Of a DNA stretch of 6,564 nt, positions 1 through 5,899 are shown piece by piece (position 1 is the first letter of the stretch; each line of letters opens with the position of its first letter). The position numbers and the translations under genes are program-made. Location of the stretch: positions 1 to 6,564 of the forward strand of contig SLJA01000325.1 in assembly GCA_007135355.1 (NCBI GenBank), written 5' to 3'. The DNA comes from Wenzhouxiangella sp. Its GTDB lineage: Bacteria; Pseudomonadota; Gammaproteobacteria; Xanthomonadales; Wenzhouxiangellaceae. The notes under the pieces are model-generated. The model was given only the letters and a program-made list of their open reading frames with translations, was not told the origin of the DNA and ran no database searches.

Positions 1-31
1 AAGATGCTGAGAGATTGGGACAGCTTCCGCG

Positions 32-51
32 CCCCGCCCGCCCCGAATCCC
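32..51 (-). other. Potential G-quadruplex motif
   Basis: The plus strand carries C-runs at 32-35, 37-39, 41-44 and 49-51, separated by 1, 1 and 4 bases, with a fifth run at 58-62. Read on the minus strand this meets the usual rule for an intramolecular G-quadruplex: four runs of at least three G with loops of one to seven bases. Such motifs arise by chance fairly often in GC-rich genomes, so only the sequence potential is claimed, not a function. Confidence 0.45.
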
Positions 52-134
52 ACAACACCCCCGGATGCAGCAAGTTTGAGAGATGGTAGGGGGTGGCACG
101 ACTGGGCTCCCAGCTCAATTCCGGATCAAGCTCC

Positions 135-162
135 CCTGAAACCTGAAACCGGAACCCTGAAA
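135..162. repeat. Degenerate tandem heptamer repeat, unit CCTGAAA, four copies
   Basis: Four consecutive 7-base units start at 135, 142, 149 and 156. The first, second and fourth are exactly CCTGAAA; the third is CCGGAAC. A further CC begins the next heptad before the pattern breaks into a T-run (169-174). The array lies just outside the left arm of the inverted repeat at 195. No function is evident. It may be a remnant of a short variable repeat or part of a larger dispersed element. Confidence 0.6.
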
Positions 163-194
163 CCGAGGTTTTTTATCCCTGCACCCATCTATCA

Positions 195-405
195 GCGGGG
201 AGTGGTGTCGGCTGCTGGCGAGCCGTGGGTCGCGGCGGCGGGCAGTCTCTCACCGCATCCATCCGCACCCCCTCACCATGAACGAAAGCGAAATCCGGGA
301 CGTGGCAGGAAAGGAGTTTCGGTGGCACCAAAGCGCTCGACAACCAGACGCATCGCGAGAGCCGATCTGACCCACGGCTCGTCAGCAGCCGGTGCCACTC
401 GCCGC
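195..405. repeat. Long imperfect inverted repeat (37-base arms, 137-base loop)
   Basis: The left arm (195-231) is the inverted complement of the right arm (369-405), with 32 of 37 positions matching. Within the 32-bp core (200-231 against 369-400) there are four mismatches, at 206/394, 207/393, 208/392 and 218/382. All four become G-U wobble pairs if the plus strand is transcribed, giving an unbroken 32-bp RNA helix; on minus-strand RNA they would be A-C mismatches. The fifth mismatch, 199/401, is G opposite G. Pairing resumes inside as short blocks, for example 236-239 with 361-364, or alternatively 247-251 with 357-361. No T-run follows either arm, so it is not an ordinary intrinsic terminator. 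It could be a structured RNA, a MITE-like element with terminal repeats comparable in shape to NEMIS/Correia elements, or a 3'-end stabiliser for the amidase mRNA. Confidence 0.8.
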
Positions 406-427
406 CACCCCCCACTCCATCCGTTGA

Positions 428-1018
428 TCATTCAGAAGCGGGCACCAGCCGCTCCAGACCGCTGGCCTCGACCACCGCATCCCAAGGAAAATTCGGCCCC
501 GGATCCAGCTTGCGCCGGACGGTCAGATTGACATCATCACTGGCTGGCACCCAGCGCGTGTCGAGCGCGTCATGGCCGGCGATGAATTGAAGCGCCGGCA
601 GCTCGGCGCGCAGCGCATCCAGCAACTTGAGCAGCGCTTCCAGTTGGGCCGACGTGATGTCTTCCTGCCACTCCTGATGCCGGCTGTCCAGCCAGTTGGG
701 ATAGCGCCCCAGGTTGACCAGTTCGATGCCGACCGATCGCGTGTTGTAGCCGACCGTATGGTGGGCGACGCGGTCCAGCGCCACCCATTGCTCGATGTGC
801 CCATTGCGGTCAATGTAGAAATGGCCGCTGTTGCCGGTCTGTGAGCCCGCATGCACGATGCGTTCGCCGTATTCGCGTGCGGTGGCCAGGTCCGGCAGCT
901 CGGTGGCGTGGATCACGACCAGGTCGATGGTGGCCGGATCGCGCTCGGCCAGCCGGGCCTCGTAGGGCAGAGGATGCAGTGTGGTCAGGCCCCGCGGCGT
1001 GCTCACGGCGGGGCTCAA
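428..1018 (-). CDS. AmpD-like N-acetylmuramoyl-L-alanine amidase (Amidase_2 family)
   Basis: This 196-residue protein is a predicted zinc amidase that cleaves the lactyl-amide bond between N-acetylmuramic acid and the stem peptide. By comparison with AmpD, the likely zinc ligands are His37 (in VVIHAT), His149 (in AGHD) and Asp172 (in RKLDPGPNFPW); Lys170 and Glu99 (SVGIEL) match conserved active-site positions. GHFYIDRNG (65-73) and the HHT stretch (86-88) are also typical. His149 and Asp172 are 23 residues apart, against about 10 in AmpD, so the loop is enlarged. There is no signal peptide, which fits a cytoplasmic role in cell-wall recycling but does not prove it. The start is TTG at 1018, overlapping the upstream amidohydrolase stop as TTGA, with GGGA five bases upstream. 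A GTG at 1006 is an alternative start but has no visible ribosome site. Translational coupling to the upstream gene is likely. Confidence 0.88.
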   Translation of the reverse strand: MSPAVSTPRGLTTLHPLPYEARLAERDPATIDLVVIHATELPDLATAREYGERIVHAGSQTGNSGHFYIDRNGHIEQWVALDRVAHHTVGYNTRSVGIELVNLGRYPNWLDSRHQEWQEDITSAQLEALLKLLDALRAELPALQFIAGHDALDTRWVPASDDVNLTVRRKLDPGPNFPWDAVVEASGLERLVPASE

Positions 1019-2373
1019 GGCTTTCCCGCGGCGCGGCGCTCGACTCCCTCCAGCAGCTCGTCCAGCTCGGCCCGGTCGAACCAGCGCCCGGCGCGCATGA
1101 CCCCTTCGATCTCACGGGCATGTCGAATGTCTTCCAGCGGATTGTTGCGCAGCAGCACCAGGTCGGCAACGCAGCCGGCGCTGAGGCAGCCATGGCGCTC
1201 GGCCTGGTTGAGGTAACGGGCCACGTTCGTGGTGCCCGTGGCCAGCGCCTCGGCCGGACTCATGCCGATCTCGACATAGATCTCCAGTTCGTGATGAATC
1301 GCGTCACCCGGCACATTGAAGATCTGGGGTGCGTCGGCGCCGAGCAGGATAACGGCCCCGGCCCGGTGCAGGGCGGCCAGCAGTTCGCGCCGAATCTCGA
1401 TAAACGGTTCGGCCATGCCGTCGGGAATCTGGGAGCGGATGCGGGCCAGACTTTGCTGCCATTGCTGCTGGGTGGGCTCGGGAATCCAGCGCATGGCCGG
1501 GCGTGCCATCAGCGCCTCGACATCAGCGGTGGCCCAGTTTTCCAGCAGGCTCTGGGTGGGTACGTTGGCAATGCCGGCCTCGACCGTGCGCCGGGCCAGC
1601 TCGGGAATGCCGGCCGGGTCCATGCCCGCGACCAGGTTGATGGCAAACAGGCCCGGATTGGTGCCATGCAGTGGATGATCGACCGGCACCAGCGCCTCGC
1701 CGTAGCCGTCCAGGTGGTCGATGCTGCCCTGGCGCGAGGCCAGTACGCGGTCCAGGCCGACCGCGACTGAAATGTGGCCGGAGTAGTCGATGCCCAGTGC
1801 TTCGGCGGTCGCGGCGATGGCGCGGAAGGCTTCCGGCCATAGACCGGGGTGCAGCTTGAGCAGGTCATAACCGGCCTCGGACTGGGCCCGTACCATGTCG
1901 GCCGCGGCGGCGGGCGAGGCCACCGAGTTGGCGTTGAAGGAGGGTCCGGAAGTGATCAGGCGCGGCCCGATCAGCTCACCGCCGGCCAGTTGTTCACGCA
2001 GGATCAGGTGGCCCGATTCGCCCAGCATGCCGCGGATGGTCGTGATGCCGTGAGCCAGATACAGGATCAGCACGTCCTCAATTTGTTGCTGACCGGCACG
2101 CATGGGCGGCACATGGGCGTGCATTTCGGCCAGGCCCGGCATCAAGTAGAAACCCTCGCCGGCCACCCTGTGAGCATCCGGCGGCAGCTCGGCCGGCGCG
2201 GTAACGGCGCCGTGTGACACGCCGATATCGACCGGCTCGGACACGCTGCCGGTATCCGGATCGATCACGCGCACCTGTTCAAAAATCACCGGGTTGCCGC
2301 CGATCGCGCTGGCAGCGAACAGCAACAAGGCTGCCAGGACGGCGAGAGGTCGCGGGGAGAGGTGTTGGGTCAT
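1015..2373 (-). CDS. Exported metal-dependent amidohydrolase (imidazolonepropionase/prolidase-like)
   Basis: This 452-residue amidohydrolase-superfamily enzyme has a TIM-barrel fold and probably a binuclear metal centre. Residues 1-23 look like a signal peptide: a hydrophobic core from about 10, and an Ala-Ser-Ala cleavage site at 21-23. It should therefore act in the periplasm or outside the cell. The metal-binding signature is present in order: HxH at 85-87 (LAEMHAHVP), Lys173 as the probable carboxylated bridging lysine (LLKLHPG), His200 (YSGHIS), His220 (SIDHLD) and Asp347 (LLGADAP). The C-terminal part has the small-barrel sequence typical of the family (GCVADLVLLRNNPLEDI). The substrate cannot be read from sequence; relatives include dipeptidases with proline or arginine specificity and various amide or lactone hydrolases. 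ATG at 2373 is preceded by GGAAGA at 2385-2380, six bases away. It is the first gene of an operon with the amidase that overlaps its stop codon. A TAAACT box at 2412-2407 is a weak candidate -10. Confidence 0.88.
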   Translation of the reverse strand: MTQHLSPRPLAVLAALLLFAASAIGGNPVIFEQVRVIDPDTGSVSEPVDIGVSHGAVTAPAELPPDAHRVAGEGFYLMPGLAEMHAHVPPMRAGQQQIEDVLILYLAHGITTIRGMLGESGHLILREQLAGGELIGPRLITSGPSFNANSVASPAAAADMVRAQSEAGYDLLKLHPGLWPEAFRAIAATAEALGIDYSGHISVAVGLDRVLASRQGSIDHLDGYGEALVPVDHPLHGTNPGLFAINLVAGMDPAGIPELARRTVEAGIANVPTQSLLENWATADVEALMARPAMRWIPEPTQQQWQQSLARIRSQIPDGMAEPFIEIRRELLAALHRAGAVILLGADAPQIFNVPGDAIHHELEIYVEIGMSPAEALATGTTNVARYLNQAERHGCLSAGCVADLVLLRNNPLEDIRHAREIEGVMRAGRWFDRAELDELLEGVERRAAGKP

Positions 2374-2461
2374 GTCTGATCTTCCGCATCGGGGTCTGGA
2401 CTGTGCAGTTTACTTCAGCACACCGTGACCTCCGGCACAGCCGCGGTCATCAACGCCCGAG

Positions 2462-2467
2462 TACAAT
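2462..2467 (+). promoter_or_regulatory. Candidate -10 box for the methyltransferase-tolC operon
   Basis: TACAAT matches five of six bases of the sigma-70 -10 consensus and would start transcription near 2474, leaving a leader of about 25 bases before the ATG at 2499. I see no good -35 at the expected distance (2439-2444 reads AGCCGC), so the promoter may be weak or activator-dependent. It lies in the 125-bp divergent region shared with the amidohydrolase operon. Confidence 0.4.
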
Positions 2468-2498
2468 AGGGCAGGTATTTGCAAGGTTTCCGACCCGC

Positions 2499-3161
2499 AT
2501 GGCGCTGGATATCGAACAAGCCCGCTTCAACATGATCGAGCAGCAAGTCCGCACCTGGGATGTGCTCGACGAGCGCGTGCTCGATGTGCTCAAAACCGTC
2601 CCGCGCGAAGATTTCGCGCCCTCGCGCTACCGGCGCATGGCGTTTGCCGACCTGCGCCTGCCGCTGGCCATGGGCCAGGTGATGATGAAGCCGGTCGAGG
2701 AAGGCCGGATGCTGCAGGCTTTGGACGTGGGGTCCGGTCAGGATGTGCTGGAGATTGGAACCGGTTCGGGCTTCACCGCCGCCTGTCTCAGTGTGCTCGG
2801 CGGTCGGGTGTTGACAATCGACCTGTATCCTGAATTGGCGGAATCGGCGGCGGCGCGACTGGATCGCCTGGGATACAGCGCTGTGGAAGTGCGCCAGGCC
2901 GATGCGCTGGACGCTGAATTCCGGCCCGGCCGGTTGTTCGATCGGGTCGTGGTGACCGCTTCCATGGCCGAGATTCCGGCGGTCATGCTCGACTGGGTCG
3001 CCCCTGGTGGGCGCCTGTTTGCGGTGCGCGGACACAGCCCGGCCATGGAGGCGGTGTGTCTGGAACGGGATGCTGGCGGCCAGTGGCGCGCGGACAGCCT
3101 GTTCGAGACCGATCTGCCGCGTCTGGTGGGTGCCGAGGACCTCCCTGTTTTCGATTTTTGA
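2499..3161 (+). CDS. Protein-L-isoaspartate O-methyltransferase-like protein (PCMT family, non-canonical active site)
   Basis: This 220-residue class I SAM-dependent methyltransferase belongs to the PCMT family, whose true members methylate L-isoaspartate in damaged proteins. SAM-binding motif I is clear at 83-92 (VLEIGTGSGF), followed by the acidic strand end LTIDLYPE (105-112) and the family stretch FDRVVVTASMAEIP (147-160) and GGRLF. The segment that carries the catalytic Ser/Thr in Pcm (GQTIS-x-P in E. coli) reads GQVMMKP at 59-65, so the hydroxyl residues are replaced. The N-terminal FNMIEQQVRTWDVLD (10-24) is, as I recall, typical of a subgroup found beside tolC. The frame is open back to 2214, but ATG 2499 gives the normal family N-terminus and length. 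Ribosome site: only a weak AAGG, 12 bases upstream. The tolC-like gene follows after about 45 bases, so the two are probably co-transcribed. The fold is secure; the activity is uncertain. Confidence 0.85.
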   Translation: MALDIEQARFNMIEQQVRTWDVLDERVLDVLKTVPREDFAPSRYRRMAFADLRLPLAMGQVMMKPVEEGRMLQALDVGSGQDVLEIGTGSGFTAACLSVLGGRVLTIDLYPELAESAAARLDRLGYSAVEVRQADALDAEFRPGRLFDRVVVTASMAEIPAVMLDWVAPGGRLFAVRGHSPAMEAVCLERDAGGQWRADSLFETDLPRLVGAEDLPVFDF

Positions 3162-3207
3162 CGAGGCCGGATTGCGGTTCGGCGCGTCCCCAAATGGACT
3201 GTAAGTG

Positions 3208-4551
3208 ATGATGAGAAAAACCCTCCTTGCCGTTGCCCTGGCATTGGCTGTTGCGCCCGCCTGGTCGGTGGACCTGCTGGGTGTGTTCGAGCTGGCGCAG
3301 ACCCATGACGCCGAGCTGCGCGCTGCCGAGCGTCGCCTGAACATCGCCGGCGAAATTCCGGTGCAGACCCGCGCCGCGCTGCTGCCGCAGCTGTCCGGCA
3401 GCGCCAGCCAGACCCTGGGTCGCTCGTCGCCAAGCGTCGGCGGCACCAGCCTGCCGTCGACCGATATCGATCAGCGCAATTACAGCATTCAGCTGCGCCA
3501 AAGCCTGTTCGATGACGCCAACTTCGGCCGCCTGGCGCGTGGGCGGGCCGAGCTGGCCGCCGCCGATGCGGTTTACATGGAGGCGTTCCAGAATTTTCTG
3601 TTCCGGGTCAGTCAGCGCTATTTCGATGTGTTGACAGCGTTGGATACGGTCAGCTTTGCCGAGGCCGAGGAAACGGCCCTGCGGCGCCAGTTCGAACAGG
3701 CCGAGCAGCGCTTCGAGGTTGGTCTGGCGGCCGTGACTGATGTGCATGAAGCGCGTGCGGCCTGGGATGGCGCGCGCGCGCGGGTCATCGTCGCCCAGAA
3801 CGTGCTCGAAGACGCCCGCGAGGCGTTGCGCGAGACTACCGGCACCCGCTTCGAGAATTTCTCCCGCCTGATCGAGGATGTGCCGCTGTCTCCGCCCGAT
3901 CCGGTCAACTCCGCCGAGTGGGTGCGGGCCGCGCTGGAGTCCAACCCGCTGGTGCGTCGCCAGCGCCATGAGCTGGACGCCGCCGACGCCGACCTGCGCA
4001 TCGCACGGGCCGGCCATCTGCCCTCACTGGGCCTGACCGGCTCCTACAGCCGCAACCAGAACAACGAGTTCGTGGCCCGCGACCCGCAGACCCAGGCGCC
4101 GATCGGGACCACCACCTTCCGCACCGAAGGCTGGCAACTCGGCGTGACGCTGAGTGTGCCCATTTTTGAGGGCTTTGCCACCGAGTCGCGTCGGCGCCAG
4201 GCCGGTGAGGCCCTGCGGCTGGCCGATGAAGTGCTCGACCAGGTCGAGCGCACGGTGATCCGCCAGACCGAAACCGCTTATCGCGCGGTGATGGCCGGCA
4301 TCCGTGAAGTCGAGGCGCGTCGCCAGGCCCTGGTCTCGGCCGAAAGCGCCCTGGAAGCGACCAATGCCGGTTTTGAGGTTGGCACCCGCACCATCGTCGA
4401 TGTGCTGATTTCAGAGCAACGCTTCTTCCAGGCCGAGCGCGATTATTCCAACGCCCGGCACCAGTTCATCCTCAACGGTTTGCGGTTGCGTCAGGCGGCC
4501 GGCTTGCTCAACGAGCAGGACCTGGTGGCCGTCAACCAGCTGCTGCGCTAA
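3208..4551 (+). CDS. tolC: TolC-family outer membrane efflux/secretion channel
   Basis: This 447-residue protein forms the trimeric outer-membrane and periplasmic tunnel used by RND and ABC efflux pumps and type I secretion. Residues 1-20 form a signal peptide (MRKTLLAVALALAVAPAWS) with a likely cut after Ser20. The mature protein begins VDLLGVFELAQTHDAELR, the usual OEP start. Two OEP repeats are visible: about 22-210 and 225-430. Each has long Ala/Glu/Arg-rich coiled-coil helices and a short strand region; YSIQLRQSLFDDANFGR (from 92) matches WQLGVTLSVPIFEGFATES (from about 309) in the second repeat. The C-terminus, NEQDLVAVNQLLR, is typical, with no long tail. A GTG at 3205 and an ATG at 3211 are alternative starts; 3208 or 3211 is preferred, but no strong ribosome site is visible, so translation may depend on the upstream gene. 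Its stop codon overlaps that of waaA on the other strand. Confidence 0.93.
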   Translation: MMRKTLLAVALALAVAPAWSVDLLGVFELAQTHDAELRAAERRLNIAGEIPVQTRAALLPQLSGSASQTLGRSSPSVGGTSLPSTDIDQRNYSIQLRQSLFDDANFGRLARGRAELAAADAVYMEAFQNFLFRVSQRYFDVLTALDTVSFAEAEETALRRQFEQAEQRFEVGLAAVTDVHEARAAWDGARARVIVAQNVLEDAREALRETTGTRFENFSRLIEDVPLSPPDPVNSAEWVRAALESNPLVRRQRHELDAADADLRIARAGHLPSLGLTGSYSRNQNNEFVARDPQTQAPIGTTTFRTEGWQLGVTLSVPIFEGFATESRRRQAGEALRLADEVLDQVERTVIRQTETAYRAVMAGIREVEARRQALVSAESALEATNAGFEVGTRTIVDVLISEQRFFQAERDYSNARHQFILNGLRLRQAAGLLNEQDLVAVNQLLR

Positions 4552-5828
4552 TCGGGCACTACCCGGGCCGGGGTTGTACCGGCCCCGGCTCCCAGCCACG
4601 GCTCCAGCGCGGTCAGGGTACGCTGCAGGCTGCCGCGCCCGGACTCGACCGCGGCTAGTGCCGCCGCGCCGCGGCGCTGGCGCAGACTCTGATCACCGAG
4701 CAGGTCCGACAGCGCGCCCGCCAGTTCCTCCGCATCGCGCACTACGAGCAGTCCATCGCCGCCGGCCAGGATGCGGGCGGTGTCGGCTTGCTGCTCCAGG
4801 TGAGGCCCGGCCAGTACCGGCTTGCCCAGAGCGGCCGGTTCAATCAGGTTGTGCCCACCAATCGGGACCAGGCTGCCGCCGACGAAAGCCGCATCGGCGG
4901 CGGCATAATGCTCCAGCAGCACGCCTAATCGATCGATCAGCACGACCGCTGTCGCCGGCTGCACCGGTTCGCCGATCCGGGTCCATGTCAGTTCACTGGC
5001 AGACAGCAGCCGGCTGACCGCCTCCAGGCGCTGCAGATGCCTCGGCGCCAGCACCAGCAGCGCGTGGGGCTGGCTGTGCCGCAGTCTGCAATGGGCCTCG
5101 ATCAAGACCGATTCTTCGCCTGAACGGGTGCTGCCGGCGATCCAGACCGGGCGCGGTCCCCAGGCCCGGCGCAGTGCCCGCGCCTGTTCGTCCAGACCGG
5201 GAGGGGGCTGGAAATCGAACTTGAGATTGCCGCTGATGCGAGCGCGCGCTTCGGGCAAACCCAGCCGAACCAGGCGCTCGGCGTCGGCGCTGGTCTGGCA
5301 GACCGCCTGCGTCACCGCCGCCAGCGCATCAGCAACCAGGGGGCGAAAGCGCTGGTAGCGGTGCTGAGCCGCCGGGCTGATCCTGGCGTTGATGAGCAGC
5401 AGCGGAATGTTCCGGCTTTTGCAGCGGGCGTAAAGTTCGGGCCAGATCTCGGTCTCCACGATCAAACCGATCCGCGGCTTGATTTGTTTCAGCCATGCCC
5501 GCACCGCCAGCGGGCTATCCAGCGGCAGGTAGCGATGTTCGACTTGCCCGCCGAACAGTTCGCGGCAGCGCGCGGCGCCGGTGGCGGTCATGGTGCTGAC
5601 CAGTATCGCCTCGCCGCGCGCCAGCAGAGCGCGGATGAGTCCTGTCGCCGCATTGATCTCGCCGACCGAAGCCGCGTGCAGCCAGATGCGGCCCGCGCCG
5701 CCCTCCGGCACGCGGCCCAGCCGCTCGCGCCAGCGCCCCTGTTCGCCGGCACGGGTCGTGCCGCGTTGCAACCATAGCAGCGCCAGTGGCGTCAGCAACA
5801 GGGTCAGCAGGCGATAAATCGAAAACAT
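4548..5828 (-). CDS. waaA: 3-deoxy-D-manno-octulosonic acid (Kdo) transferase
   Basis: This 426-residue GT-B glycosyltransferase moves Kdo from CMP-Kdo onto lipid IVA at the cytoplasmic face of the inner membrane, an essential LPS step. An N-terminal hydrophobic anchor (about 4-20) precedes RWRERLG (32-38). The catalytic loop IWLHAASVGE is at 48-57, with Glu57 as the probable general base by analogy with Aquifex WaaA. Other family signatures are VETEIWPEL (124-132), SGNLKFD (199-205), GSTRSGEE (232-239), APRH (261-264) and the CMP-Kdo-binding VGGSLVPIGGHNLIEPAALGKP from 316. The length is normal and ATG 5828 is well placed, although no ribosome site is visible upstream. A TAAACT at 5844-5839 is a possible -10, which would leave a leader of only a few bases. 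The number of Kdo residues added cannot be told from sequence. The gene converges on tolC and diverges from the lipid A acyltransferase gene. Confidence 0.96.
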   Translation of the reverse strand: MFSIYRLLTLLLTPLALLWLQRGTTRAGEQGRWRERLGRVPEGGAGRIWLHAASVGEINAATGLIRALLARGEAILVSTMTATGAARCRELFGGQVEHRYLPLDSPLAVRAWLKQIKPRIGLIVETEIWPELYARCKSRNIPLLLINARISPAAQHRYQRFRPLVADALAAVTQAVCQTSADAERLVRLGLPEARARISGNLKFDFQPPPGLDEQARALRRAWGPRPVWIAGSTRSGEESVLIEAHCRLRHSQPHALLVLAPRHLQRLEAVSRLLSASELTWTRIGEPVQPATAVVLIDRLGVLLEHYAAADAAFVGGSLVPIGGHNLIEPAALGKPVLAGPHLEQQADTARILAGGDGLLVVRDAEELAGALSDLLGDQSLRQRRGAAALAAVESGRGSLQRTLTALEPWLGAGAGTTPARVVPD

Positions 5829-5887
5829 GGTGTCGCTGAGTTTAGCTGCAGCAGCCCAGCTCCGGACTGCGACGCCGGCAATGGCGA

Positions 5888-5893
5888 GATAAT
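5888..5893 (+). promoter_or_regulatory. Candidate -10 box for the lipid A acyltransferase gene, implying a leaderless mRNA
   Basis: GATAAT matches five of six -10 consensus bases and ends six bases before the ATG at 5900. Transcription would thus begin at or next to the start codon. A weak -35 candidate with the GAC core lies at 5863-5868, with a long 19-base spacer. No Shine-Dalgarno-like sequence is present before the ATG, which agrees with leaderless translation but is not proof. Confidence 0.4.
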
Positions 5894-5899
5894 GGCGGC

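Larger units (their letters stand above)
1..427. other. Gene-free region with structured DNA, downstream of the amidase gene
   Basis: I find no believable protein-coding gene here. The only long open frame (4-531, plus) is proline/arginine-rich, has no recognisable domain and runs about 100 bases into the 3' end of the amidase gene on the other strand, so it looks like a GC-rich artefact. What the stretch does hold is a C-rich block with G-quadruplex potential, a degenerate heptamer repeat followed by six T residues at 169-174, and a long inverted repeat ending 22 bases from the amidase stop codon. The clustering of these elements suggests an accessory or repeat-derived spacer. The gene to the left of the window is not visible. 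Confidence 0.6.

Noticed and set aside
151..174. Possible intrinsic terminator before the six T residues at 169-174
   Set aside because: The best stem is only four A/G-C pairs (153-156 with 167-170) with a ten-base loop, and no plus-strand gene is visible upstream.
173..415. 80-residue minus-strand open frame over the inverted repeat
   Set aside because: No recognisable motif; both ends are made of the repeat arms and surrounding GC-rich DNA, and no ribosome site was seen.
401..430. integron attC-like site beside the inverted repeat
   Set aside because: The GTTGATC at 424-430 region does not fit the GTTRRRY core, and no matching partner core or integrase was seen.
4..531. 175-residue plus-strand open frame at the left edge
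   Set aside because: Low-complexity Pro/Arg-rich translation with no domain; it crosses both inverted-repeat arms and overlaps the amidase gene in antisense.
841..1770. 309-residue plus-strand open frame
   Set aside because: Antisense to the amidohydrolase gene, which has a full set of metal-binding motifs and a signal peptide; the long frame is a by-product of high GC.
3194..3208. Four-codon frame (ATG at 3194) ending in TGATG over the tolC start
   Set aside because: Too short and without a ribosome site; overlaps like this are expected by chance.
3770..3782. Alternating GC run inside tolC
   Set aside because: A plain consequence of Gly-Ala-Arg-Ala-Arg codons in GC-rich coding sequence.
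2415..4017. Two long minus-strand open frames (343 and 344 residues)
   Set aside because: Antisense shadows of the methyltransferase and tolC genes with no domain signature of their own.
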